NCBI GenBank assembly: GCA_023213395.1
Contig: CM041465.1
Location: forward strand, 192,269,741-192,333,740
DNA length: 64,000 nt
DNA from: Cycas panzhihuaensis
Lineage: Eukaryota; Cycadophyta
Reading direction: 5' to 3'
The position numbers and the translations under genes were made by a program. Below, piece by piece: positions 12,046-22,222 of the stretch (position 1 is its first letter; each line of letters opens with the position of its first letter). The notes beneath the pieces were generated by a model. That model was given only the letters and a program-made list of their open reading frames with translations. It did no database searches and was not told the DNA's origin.

Positions 12046-14869
12046 ATGATGAGGAGCTATGAGGATCAATGCCTCTACAAGTTGGATGCAAATAATATAA
12101 CACTTAATTCTGCTTACTCTGGTTCCATTGTCACTCCTTACTTGTCCAAGATGCAACTTTGGCATCAACGTCTACGCCACTTGAGCTTAGACAATTTGAG
12201 ACAGATGATCAACAAGAACATGGTACATGGGCTTCCTAAGATTTATGGAACGAAATGTTTTTGCGAAATGTGCATTATGGAAACTCAGCATCGCTTGCCT
12301 TTCCCTAAAGGCAAAGCATGGCGTACATCACATCCTCTACAGCTAGTACATTCGAATTTGTGTGGACCTATGTCCACATATCTTTTGGAGGAGCTTTGTA
12401 TTACATCTCCTTCATTGATGACTTTTCTCACAAAGTCTGGGTCTATTTCATCAAACACAAATCTGAAGTATTTTCCAAGTTCAAAGAATTCAAACTTGAA
12501 ATGGAGAATGAGTCTGGTCATTCAATCAAAACATAAGGATAGACAATGGAGGTGAATTTACATCAAATGAATTCACCCAATACTACAAGGATAACGACAT
12601 TCGGAGACAACTGATTATACCTCACACTCCTCAACAAAATGGAGCCTCTGAACAAATGAACAGAACTTTGGCTAATAAAGCCAAAGCTATGATGCATGCA
12701 CAAGGACTCACTCGAGCTTACTGTGCAAAAGCATTTCACACAGTTGCCTATGTGGCCAATCGCAGTCCTACTACAATAGTCACCAACATGACACCCGAGG
12801 AGGCATGGTCTGGCAAAAAGCCTACTGTCAGCCATTTGATGACTTTTGGGTGCATTGCTTATATGCACATTCCCGATCAGCAAAGAAAGAAATTAAACAA
12901 GCATAGTCTGAAATGCATCTTTGTAGGATATGCCATTCACAACAAAGCCTACAAGTTGTATGATCCTATAGGGAAGAAAATGCATCTCTCAAGAGATGTC
13001 ATCTTTGCTGAAGAAGATCACAAGGAAGTGCAAACAGCATCCATGCAACCTCCCATTGACAAAGGCAAGAAGATTGTTGATGCCTCCTTCCCTCTCAATC
13101 ATCTACACCATGTTCATCATCTACACCAGCTAGACTATCTACTTCAACTGAACTTGTTCCACTTGATCCAAGTACATCTTCTATTGACCAACCACTTACA
13201 CCAGAAGATTTTGAGGTTCAAGCAACTTCAATTCAAAAGTTACCCAAATGATACACACAAACAGTTCAGGACGGTCACATCATTGAAGGAAAACGTCCAT
13301 CTAAATATCGACACCAACTAATTATGCACTGATGGCTGAAGTACTTTGTGTTGATAAGCCTTCCACTTTTGATGAGGCTTCTAAAAATGAAAATTGGAAG
13401 GCTGCCATGGATGAAGAAATCCATTTTATTGAAAAGAATGGTACTTGGAATTTGGTTGAATTACCTAAACACAAACATGCAATCAATTGCAAATGGGTCT
13501 ACAAGACCAAATTCCATTCTGATGGTTCACTTAAAAGGCAAAAGGCTCGCCTTGTAGCAAAAGGATTTAAACAAAAAGAATGCATAGACTATGAGGAAAC
13601 TTTTGCATCAGTGGCGAACATGAACACTATCAGACTCATCTTGGCCTTAGCTGCTCAATGCAAATGGCCTATTTATCAAATGGACGTGAAGAGCACCTTT
13701 CTCAATGGCGATCTTCAGGAGGAGGTGTATTTGGAGCAACCTCTCAGATACAAAGTACAAGGCAAGGAGCATTTTGTATATCGCCTAAAAAAAACATTAT
13801 ATGGCTTGAAGCAAGCTCCAAGGGCATAGTACTCAAAGATCGATAACTACTTCTTGAGACATGGGTTTCATCAATCTACTTCAGATCCTAATCTGTATAT
13901 TAAACATGAAAAGAACCATGTAATTTTTATTGCCTTGTATGTTGATGACTTAGTGATAACTGGTAGTGACACTAAGATGATTCATATTCTTCAAAATGAC
14001 TTAAGGAGACATTTTGAAATGACAGATCTTGGACTTCTCTATTATTTTTTAGGCTTTGAGATATGACAACAGCCAGGCTATATCTTCATCTCCTAAGTGA
14101 AATATTCTTGGGACATTTTGTAGCGGTTCAGGATGCACGACTGCAAATTAGTGTCTACACCTATGGAGAATGGATCCAAGCTTACTCTCAATGAGGAAGC
14201 TGCACCGGCAGATCCCACACTTTACCGGCAGTTGATTGGGAGTCTCATTTATCTCATCAACACTCGACCAGACATTTCATTTGCTGTTGAGATTTGCTCA
14301 CGTTACATGTCTCAGCCCAATCAGATACACTTGAATGCAGCCAAACGCATACTTAAGTACATCAAAGACACCTTGCAGCATGGCCTTGAGTATGCACATA
14401 ATGAGAACTTCACCGAAGGGTTCTCGATTCGATCAAGGTTGCCAAGATAGCAGTAGATCAACATCGGGATACTGTTTTTCCCGTGGTTCAGCAGTTGTTT
14501 CGTGGAGTTGCAAGAAGCAACTCAATGTTACATTGTCCTCCACCGCAGTAGTACAAAGTCGCAATCGCCGCACTGTGAGATTATCCGCCACGATTGATTA
14601 TTGGGGAACTTGACTTGGCAGGGTCACCCCACCAGTGATACATCATGACAATCAAAGTGTGCTCAAGTTAGCTAAAAATCCATTTTCATGCCAGACAAAA
14701 CACAATCAAGTTCATCATCAATTCATCGAGAGCATGTGCGGAATGGTGAGATCAACCTCCAAAGATGCACTCACAGAGGAGGAGATAGCAGAGATCTTTA
14801 CCAAGCCTCTTGGTAGAGAAAAGTTTGTAAAATTCAGAGATGGTCTTGGTGTCCGACTTAACATTATAA
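12046..14869 (+). pseudogene. COP2 pol remnant: integrase, RT, RNase H
   Basis: Starts in the pre-integrase region (LYKLDA, then LWHQRLRHLSLDNL). Integrase follows from about 12,350: LVHSNLCGPM has Asn for the first catalytic Asp, while DNGGEF and the later Glu in QQNGASEQMNRTL remain. RT begins near 13,333 with NWKAAMDEEI and CKWVYKTKF. KSTFLNGDLQEEVY follows, and catalytic YVDD is intact at 13,938-13,949. A TAG interrupts APRA(W). RNase H spans about 14,130-14,869, from LYRQLIGSLIYL to HHDNQSVLKLAKNP and FTKPLGREKF. At least four frame breaks occur. Pol would reverse-transcribe and integrate the element in virus-like particles, but this copy is inactive. Confidence 0.88.
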
Positions 14870-14874
14870 ACAGT

Positions 14875-14883
14875 AAGGGGCGG
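14875..14883 (+). promoter_or_regulatory. COP2 polypurine tract
   Basis: AAGGGGCGG immediately before the 3' LTR. It is the expected site for plus-strand DNA priming, interrupted by one C. Confidence 0.65.
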
Positions 14884-15436
14884 TGTTAAACCTTATGTTT
14901 ACATGTTAAGATATTGTACTTTAATTTTCATGTAATATGTGTACTTTTTACGTTAGGGACGACTTATCACTTAAGTGATAAAATGCACACCCATATTTTT
15001 TCTAGTGACACAACGTTGTCACTAAAGGGTCAAATGGACCCTCATGCATTTTTGCTCACATGAAAGCCCAAAAGGACACATGTCCAACATGCAAGGCATG
15101 TATCTTGGATGTTTGACACTTGTCAAACATCCAAGGTCTTAGGTCTCTCATTTCACTCTATATAATAAAACATCTTCTCATTGTCTCATAAGAGAGTTAG
15201 AACTATATTGTTATGCTGTCAGTTTGCTAATCAAATTGTTCATTCTTTGGAGATTAGACCAATTCTAATTCCACATATTGGGTATCATTTTCTCTTCCTT
15301 CTTCATTTGTGCTTTGTCTCTTTGCTCTCTATTTTCCTTGAAATTATTATACTTGTTTGTATTTGTGCAACTAGAACTAGAGTGATCATAGTTTCTAGAT
15401 CTTTGAACTGTTGAGGCCATCTAGCCTCTTTTCACA
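14884..15436 (+). repeat. COP2 3' LTR
   Basis: 553 bp, aligns end to end with 10,470-11,021 at roughly 94-95% by eye. Differences are mainly single substitutions. Confidence 0.92.
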
Positions 15437-15494
15437 ATTACCCTCCCCATTTAGAGGCTATTACAAATGTTATAAACATTTTGTATTGTATGTT

Positions 15495-15742
15495 TAATAT
15501 TTATTTAACATGATAAAGAATTTAATTTTATAATAAAGATTACAAACAACAATTTAATTAAAAGTGGAGATAAGCCAAGTAAAAAGTTCTTAATCAATAT
15601 CCATTTAAGAAGGTCATCTAATATTTATTTAACGTGATAAAAAATTTAATCTTGTGACAACGATTACAAACAACTTCTTAATTAAAAGTGAGGATGAACC
15701 AAGTAAATGGTTCTTAATTAATAGCCATTTAATAAGGTGGTC
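15495..15742 (+). repeat. 124-bp tandem duplication
   Basis: Two adjacent units begin TAATATTTATTTAAC at 15,495 and 15,619. They share GATTACAAACAAC, AATTAAAAGTG, CCAAGTAAA and GTTCTTAAT...CCATTTAA. They are roughly 85% identical by eye and of unknown function. Confidence 0.75.
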
Positions 15743-16243
15743 TCCTTTTGTTATTTCTTTTGTTAAAATAAATACTTCTATTAATAAAAATTATTACACA
15801 CTATCATAAGGATCCTAAACTAGCTCATTTATATTTAATTATTATTTAGTAATTTGTAGAAGATAGCTCCGTGAAGTCACCTATCTTGTCCCTATAAATA
15901 CGGAAACCCCCATATCCAAACATATGACTATTATTATTTAGAAAATGGATTAGGTCTTAAACTTGACACTTCGGCGTTCGGCATTCTATTCCTTTTGTTG
16001 CTATACATTTACATTTGGTTCATTCCACGGACTTGACACTCCAAGTGCTTGGCTTTTGCTGCCCCTGTCATTGTGTTATCTATTGTTGTTGATGAATATA
16101 TTATGTTTTTGCTGTCTCACTGTTAATTTTTTTGTGGACAATTATTTACTAGCTATGTACATACTATAGCTGCTAGGTGATTATGATTTACTGCTGAAGA
16201 ATTAGCAAAGAATTATTGTTTATTCTCTGAAATGCTGTCTTAG
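15743..16243 (+). other. Unassigned segment with a TATA-like box
   Basis: TATAAATA at about 15,893 is followed by a pair of similar phrases, ACTTGACACTTCGG near 15,961 and ACTTGACACTCCAAG near 16,031. Both lead to T-rich text ending TGTTGC or TTTGCTGC. The segment ends with a pyrimidine-biased TCTGAAATGCTGTCTTAG at 16,226-16,243, which resembles a 3' splice site. This could be the promoter, leader and intron of a decayed gene or part of an LTR. I cannot choose. Confidence 0.3.
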
Positions 16244-16870
16244 GTCCGCCGCGTCTGCTCTCGGGCGGGGCATCCCGTGCTTTGGGAAGAAGCTATTCAC
16301 CATCACGACTTTAGTGACAGATCTTTGGTGGAGTATTGTGTTCCGTGTGCGAAGGCAATCCACAGAGGTGCATTAGATTTACGTTGGATTCAACACACGG
16401 TCCATCGAAATCCAGGACAAGGGGCTGCTAATGTCTGTCCACGGATGTAGGGCAAATGTCTCTCACGAAATGCAGCACATATATCAGAAATCTGAAGACG
16501 GATGTCGGAAACATTCTGCAGATACGGAGACAATTGAATTCGACGGATGTCACGGTAGGTACGCCGGGAAGGAGACCAGCACCCAAAGACACAGGCGGGT
16601 GACGCACTTGAATACACGACTTTTGGATATGAAGCAATCCCGAAGTTCTGTAAACAATTCAACGAGAGATGGAAAGAGGGTCGGTTTTATCGGGGTTTGA
16701 ATAATTGATCCAACCGTTAAGACCATTTTGAGGAAGCGAACGCAGACTTCAAACCACGCAACTCAGGCCCCAGAGTAGACCCTAATCCCTGAGAGCTTAT
16801 GCAGTACTTTAAATCCAATAGATATCATATCAAATGCCACGATCACAGTACCAAAGCTAGCACACAACGG
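16244..16870 (+). other. GC- and CpG-rich segment with overlapping open frames
   Basis: Base composition changes sharply here, with far more G, C and CpG than the AT-rich surroundings. One plus frame is open for about 68 codons from 16,244 (starting VRRVCSRAGHPVLWEEA and including VEYCVPCAKAIHRGALDLRW). Another runs from ATG 16,431 for 89 codons. The minus strand is open at 16,390-16,662. Frames that are open on both strands often just reflect GC-rich sequence, so coding is not proven. I recognise no family. It may be a gene fragment, a CpG-rich regulatory piece or an unknown repeat. Confidence 0.3.
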
Positions 16871-17536
16871 TCGGTCGCTTAAGGACAAAAAAACATCTCT
16901 GACCAAATTGTTGTTTTTTCGTTTTTTATGTTGATTTTTTTTAGTTTTTTTATTGAAAAAGTTTTCCAAATTTGCCCCAGAGTTTTAGCAGATGGTTACA
17001 TGCAAAACAATTGAAACAATCATAAAGAGGTTAAATTCCAAGTTTTCAGGTTATTGTTAATTTTTTAGTTGTAACAGTATCGGATTCTTGATCCATTAGT
17101 TGCTTCGAAAAGGCAGCATTGACACTATCAAACTGAGTGGCTACAAGATTATATTAGATTTTGATTTATAGCATATTTTAAGGTCAAAGTCAAGGTGTGG
17201 GTTTTCTTTTTTTTTTTTTTTCTCTCGAGAAAACTATGTAGATATTCCTATATTTTCATTGGAGATAAAAACCTCAATCCAAATCCATGGAATGGTTGGA
17301 CATGATGAAAGTACTTTTTGAAATCACACTTCAAATATTAAAACAAGAATTTGGTCTAGGTATTAAGCTATATTTGGATAGCAACTTTTGTGAATGGTTT
17401 TCAAATATGTTTTCAATTGGAATGATTAAAAAAGTAGTTCTAAACAGCGTTCTTCATATTTTTTTGATGAAAGAATTAAAAAGTGGCAAATGAACACTGA
17501 CATTAGTATATTGAAAATGTTTTTATGAGTTTCTAA
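16871..17536. other. Unassigned AT-rich DNA
   Basis: Contains T-runs at 16,913-16,950 and 17,206-17,221. A 68-codon plus frame at 17,287 has no recognisable motif. No LTR, LINE or RNA feature is visible. Confidence 0.5.
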
Positions 17537-18142
17537 GAAAAATGTTTGAGAGGAAGACTAGGAAAAAAGGCAGTAGGGAACCTTAAATCAAGAATGCAAA
17601 AAACATTAGAGAAATTGATGGCTAAATCGGAAAATCTAGATGAACTTGGTGAGGAGCCTATTTGTGAACAACATGATGAAAAGTCCCGTGACATGTAGTG
17701 GACAAGCAACATAACACCCACTAGTGAGCAATACAAAGAAGAATCCAAGGGACAAAACAACTTTAAGAAGGTACTTGCTTTAAATCCAAATTTTGTTCTA
17801 CACTTACCAATTTCATTTCATTGTTTCCTTGGTCATCTTGAGTTTCCATGTTCTAGAGCCTTAGAAAAGTCTTCATACCATCTTCAACAATATCTCATAA
17901 CTGATTTAAAACCTAAAGCCTTCAAATCCCATCTCATAGTAGGGAAAATTTTGATCTCATTTAAAACCCCTCATTGTATCTCATCCCCTAAGAAATCTCT
18001 CTTTCCTCATCATAATGTTCCTCATCTTCCACTCTACTTTCACCAAGTTTCATCTCTTAGATCTATGAGAATACATCCATTTTACGAAGGCTTACTTTTT
18101 CTCTCTATATATCTTAAATCACCTTACAAGCAACCTTCTTAG
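17537..18142 (+). other. Unrecognised open frame with one stop
   Basis: One frame stays open for about 200 codons from 17,537 to 18,142, apart from a single TAG near 17,696. The first third is charged and helix-like (LKSRMQKTLEKLMAKSENL, then LGEEPICEQHDEKSRDM). The later part lies in pyrimidine-rich DNA, where stops are rare by composition alone. I do not recognise it. The first third is the only part whose openness is not easily explained by base bias. It may be a degraded gene or a retroelement gag. Confidence 0.25.
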
Positions 18143-18445
18143 CTCCCACCATGTCTCTCACTTATCCCTATGCATCATCCTACATATCTTTTTTATATGC
18201 CCCTATCAAAACCTCTTTCCCATAAAAAATGCCTAGCCCTTGACCCTTTTTTGTCTCCTATAAAACCCTCATTCCCTAAGCTTGCTTATAAATCTCATCT
18301 TGTTTATCCTCCATTTCCTATACTATCATCCTCCTTATCCATAAATCTTTTTTTTTTTAATTTATTATCCATCCTCAATCTTATATATCCCATTCTCTAT
18401 TCAATTCCTCATGTATGCTACCTCCTAATTTCCCCCCTAATATAA
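17780..18445 (+). repeat. Pyrimidine-rich tract
   Basis: The plus strand is strongly biased to C and T (for example CTCTCTTTCCTCATC and CTCCATTTCCTATACTATC), ending with T-runs near 18,348. The 91-codon frame at 18,170 lies inside it and is most likely a by-product of this bias. Confidence 0.5.
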
Positions 18446-18460
18446 CTCATTATTATTGGT

Positions 18461-18653
18461 GTGAAGACACCACAAGAAGAGAGAAGCATGCAGAAATCTG
18501 GAGTGCCATTCTATTAAATTCCTCAAGTATAAATACATGAGTGGGAGGTTCGCATGATGGACACTCGTTGGCTATGTATTACCTACTATTTGCACAATAA
18601 GGAAAGAATCAAGAAGAAAAAAGAATAACAAAGGAAAGAATAACTATTCATCA
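18461..18653 (-). repeat. Candidate GYP1 3' LTR
   Basis: It follows the polypurine-like tract in element sense and starts TGATGAATAG. It has a TATTTATA box near 18,528-18,536 and ends near TCTTCACA. No second copy exists in the window, so the LTR call rests on position and the TATA box. Confidence 0.4.
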
Positions 18654-18749
18654 ATTCCTCCCTAATGAGAAGAAATTGTTCATAATTTCTACTAAAGATG
18701 GAGAAAATTGTGGACGAAAGTTGCTTTTGAGATCCACTTGGCTTGTGTG

Positions 18750-20045
18750 GGTCGGGCTCCTTTTCTACCAATGAGGTATGTGGTGGTGAGCTTCTGTCAG
18801 GTGTGTCGTCTGGTATCCAACAAAGTATCTTCCTGCAGTGGTGGTTGAAAATCTAGAATAATATTTGATGGATGTCTGGGAGAGGGTTCAGTTTCTAACT
18901 GTGGGGGTTCATATAATTTTAATTGGTTGATGTTTACTACATTATGAATTTCTAAGTATGCAGGAAGTCGAGTTGATAAGCATTGGGGTCGACTTGTTGA
19001 AGGATGGTATAAGGTCAAAATCTTATAGGTTTGAACTTGTGATGGTGTTTGAACCTTCGTCTATCCAAGTGGAGCCAAACTTTGTCACTGACGTTGAAAC
19101 TAGTTGAGACTCGATGTTGATTATGTTGAGTCTTGTAGTTTTCCTGAGTTTGATGTAGTATCTGTTGGATTGATGTGTGTAGGCTTGAAAGATGCTCAAT
19201 GAATCTGGTGGCCTTTTGTTGTTCCCTGTCTTCATACTTGGTGGCTAGAGATGGTAATGCTAAAGGAAGTTCGTAGGGGGTTAGAGGTTGGTAGCCGTAA
19301 CTAGCTTCAAATGGAGAGTGTCATGTTGATCAATGAACTGGTCGATTATAGCTATGCTAAATATGGTGGAGCTATATATCCCATTGCTGATTATGAAGCT
19401 GAGAAATTCTGAGAGCTTGAATTAGTGTCCTGTTAACCACTTCAATTTGGCCATCTATGGATGGAAGGATATAGAGAACGTGAGTTGACATCTGAGCATA
19501 TTCTATAAGGATTGCTAGAAGTGACTCAAGAAATGGCTATCCCTATCTGAGATGATAGAGAGTGGCAATCCAAATGAGTCTAGACATGTTGGAAAAAGAG
19601 AGCGGTAGCCTATGTGGCAGAGATCTCCTTTTTACATTGTATGAATATGGCCATTTTGGAGAATTGGCATACAACAACAAAGATGCAGTCATTGCCATGT
19701 TGTGTGGTGGCTAGTCCACTAAGGAAGTCCATTGAAATTGGTTCCCATGGTTGGGTTGGGACTGGTAATGGCTAATAAAGACCGAACTTCCTATCAGTTG
19801 GCTTAGATTGATTGCATAGGGAGCATTGTCGGATGTATACTTCGACCATTTTCTACATGGATGGCTAGTAAAAGTATTATTGCAAATGTTGAAGTGTCTT
19901 TTGAGTCCCAAAGTGACCATTATAGGAGGATGAGTGGGCTTCTTTAAGAAATTGTTGTGGTGCACCAGTAGGTACGTAGAGCTTATTAAGTTTGTATAAC
20001 AAGTCATCCTTAATGTGGTAATCCAAGTAAGGTTCTAGATTTGCA
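18750..20045 (-). pseudogene. GYP1 integrase remnant
   Basis: The frame begins near 20,040 with DYHIKDDLLYKLNKLYVP and then KEAHSSSYNGHFGTQKTLQH, the gypsy H2C2 zinc-binding region. The integrase core is in broken frames between about 19,800 and 19,350, with SKPTNRKLG-like and [11 protein letters not shown] text. A DxVWLHLDRRRF-like patch lies near 19,060 and PAYLEIHNVVNINQLKLYEP near 18,900. The last patch is the conserved LP...IHNVFHVSLLK segment of the gypsy integrase tail. Integrase would insert the cDNA into the chromosome. Frameshifts and stops make it inactive. No clear chromodomain is visible downstream. Confidence 0.8.
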
Positions 20046-20049
20046 GACC

Positions 20050-20275
20050 TGTTCTGATACCATGTTAGAACACTCAATGAATCTAAGAAAGCAACGATTC
20101 AATAAATTGATGAGGAGATAGAAACTCTCATATAAACACATCATGTGTACATAAAGAGGCTAGTGCATGTTGGCCAAGTGTCAATAATACATTAAAGAGG
20201 GGTTGGACACATAACCCTCAACTTTCCTTTAGAAAACATTACAATACAAAAGATAGAACATTATTTCTGTAACCA
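20050..20275 (-). repeat. Solo COP1-family LTR with PBS
   Basis: 20,063-20,275 matches the COP1 LTRs (shared CATCATGTGTACATAA, AAAGAGGGGTTGGACACATA and GATAGAACATTATTTCT). On the minus strand it ends TTCTAACA and is followed at once by TGGTATCAGAAC, the PBS, at 20,051-20,062. This makes it a 5' LTR plus leader start. What follows is gypsy integrase, not copia gag. To the right it abuts a different gypsy (GYP2). Confidence 0.8.
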
Positions 20276-21904
20276 ATCTCCTTTTGAAAATTGTGGTGTC
20301 CTTTGGTGGCATTTGTGCCATGCTTTTGGTCTTATTTTCTCTACATGCTACAACAATTCTGCTCTGTGGCATGTTTCCTCTAATTGCAATAGTTGCCACA
20401 GTCATTCTCTCAAGGACTCTTCATCGTCCAGCTGGCAGGCCAAGATTATATGCAAACTCGGTATCTTGAATTCAACTAGAAGAATGGCTTCCATTTTGTA
20501 AACCAATCTAAAAGGGGTTTGGTTTGTTGCTCTTGTGTAGGTTGTGTGGAAGGCTTATAACATTGATGGAAGCTTCTCGACCCAATTTGACCTTTCCACG
20601 TCATAAATTTTCCTTAAACAATTTTTGATAATCTTGTTGGAGCTCTCTGCTTGATCGTTAGCCCTGGGATAATATGGTGTTGATTTCTTGTGGCTAATCA
20701 CAAAGATTGGTATTAATTTCTTCAATCAGCTAGTTTAAGAAGTGTGATCCTTGATCACCGACAAGTTCCAAAGGGCACCTGAACCGTGTTGTGATCACTT
20801 CATATAAAAAACTTATCGTGCTTTCTACATCTATGTTCTAAAGTGGCTTAGCTTCGGCCCACTTCATCATGTAATCTATGGCCACCAAAATATATCTAGA
20901 TTAGGATTGGCATGCTATAGGTTGAATGGGTCCAATGAAGTCAAGGCCCCATTTCTCAAATGGTGCTAGAGGTAATACGCGTTAATAGTTGGAAATCTTG
21001 ATTCTTTGGCTTCCATATCTATCTATTGACATTGGTCACACTTCTTTACCCATTCGTGTATATCCTCAAACATTGTTGGGCACCAAAATCTAAAGGTCAA
21101 TACTTTCCTCCCAAGTATTTTTTAATCCAGTGTGTCCATTGACTATACCTTCATGAGACTGCGTGATGATCTAATGGATTGCCTGTGATCGTACACAACA
21201 ATGTAGCACATCATCAAGGCCTAGACGATATAATTCTCCTTGAATGAGTTGATAAGGCTCTGCTTTACGAATGAAGTGTCTCTTTTCTACTTTGTTCAGT
21301 TATGATGGCAATTCCCCTATGGCTAGATATTCAGGTATTCCTTCATACCATCCTATCGGAACAACTTCAATGCTAAATAGTGTGGCATCAAGGAAATCAT
21401 CTCCTATTGCCATAGCATTCCCTCCATTTTGTATACAAGATTATTGATTCAGAATGATATAGGCTTTCTTGAGTTTGATGACGATTTTAAAACTGAATTC
21501 TTGAAATAACATTAGCTATCTACTAATGCGCCCTCTTAACAATGGCTTATTAATCAAGTACATAAGGTCTTAATGGTCCACATAGAAAATAAAGGGATTG
21601 GATAGTGAGTAATGGTGAAACTTCTACAAAGCATATACCATCCCCAATCCCTCTCTCTTCGTAATTGCATAATTTTGTTTTGCTCTTGTTAGTTTTTAGC
21701 TTGCAAAGTAGATTGAATGATCAATGTTATTTTCTCATGGTTGAGCTAAAACACATCTAATGGCAAATTGTGAAGCATCCACATGCACATGAAAGATTTT
21801 ATTCCAATCATGAAATCATAAGAATGGTGCAGATTCTATGGCCCTCTTTAAGGATTCAAATGCTTCTTGTTGCTTCAGTCCCCATCCCCATTCCACATCC
21901 TTTT
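20276..21904 (-). pseudogene. GYP2 RNase H-integrase part (Ty3/gypsy)
   Basis: Minus-strand gypsy pol continuing directly from 44,306. It starts KKDVEWGWGLKQQEAFESL, the RT/RNase H connection. RNase H follows with FHVHVDASQFAIRCVLAQ and IYFAS. The integrase zinc region lies near 21,290-21,040 and the core near 20,950-20,680 with KWGLDFIGPIQPIA, YILVAIDYMMKWAEAKPL and GCPLELVGDQGSHF-like text. The tail near 20,510-20,300 has TPFRLVYKMEAILLVEF and FSKGDWLQ. The style resembles non-chromovirus (Tat/Athila-like) gypsy elements. That lineage call is inference. Stops are frequent, so it is inactive. Confidence 0.85.
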
Positions 21905-22222
21905 TGTTAAAAAATAGAGCCCATCATACACAGGTCCAGGATGAATAACAATATTATGAGACTAAACTACAAGTGGAAATAAATAAAAAAACATAAATAT
22001 GTACAAACACAATACATCTTGTCGGAAATGGCCACCTCCAAATTGTGTTATTCAAACCATACATATTTATAGTACAATACACCATATAGTTGTCCAATCA
22101 CATCCTAGGAGCCACTAGGTCAACCAATGACCAACATTATGAAGAAGTGTGAGCATTATGACCCCCTAGTGCACATTAAAGAGTTCTCATTGATTTAATT
22201 CATGGGTTATCATTACCCAACA
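21905..22222 (-). repeat. NA1 3' LTR
   Basis: 318 bp, continuous copy. It contains GGCCACCTCCAAATTGTG, CCATACATATTTA and TTGTCCAATCACATCCTA, all found again in the split right LTR. Confidence 0.9.

Larger units (their letters stand above)
10470..15436 (+). mobile_element. COP2, Ty1/copia element with rearranged gag
   Basis: Plus-strand copia element, 4.97 kb, with two well-matched LTRs (10,470-11,021 and 14,884-15,436), both TGTTAAACC...TTTTCACA. The flanking pentamers are GTTAC (left) and ATTAC (right), a target duplication with one mismatch. It has a PBS at 11,024, a polypurine tract at 14,875-14,883 and integrase-RT-RNase H in the right order. The gag start, however, lies inverted inside it, and protease is missing. 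Confidence 0.92.
18461..20049 (-). mobile_element. GYP1, 5'-truncated Ty3/gypsy element
   Basis: Minus-strand gypsy remnant. From right to left it has the pre-integrase zinc finger, integrase core, integrase tail, a polypurine-like TAGGGAGGA (plus 18,654-18,662) and a short candidate 3' LTR (18,461-18,653). Gag, protease, RT and RNase H are missing. At its right end it joins the PBS side of a copia LTR. Confidence 0.75.

Noticed and set aside
16226-16330. GC-rich segment as a 5S rRNA-derived (Cassandra-type) LTR
   Set aside because: I looked for the 5S internal promoter boxes and did not see them.
16390-16662. 90-codon minus frame in the GC-rich island
   Set aside because: Several frames are open on both strands here. 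GC-rich composition alone can explain it, and no motif supports this one.
18170-18445. 91-codon plus frame
   Set aside because: It lies wholly in a pyrimidine-rich tract where stop codons are rare by composition.
20284-20501. Two overlapping plus frames with a hydrophobic start
   Set aside because: They are antisense to the GYP2 integrase tail, which is clear on the minus strand.
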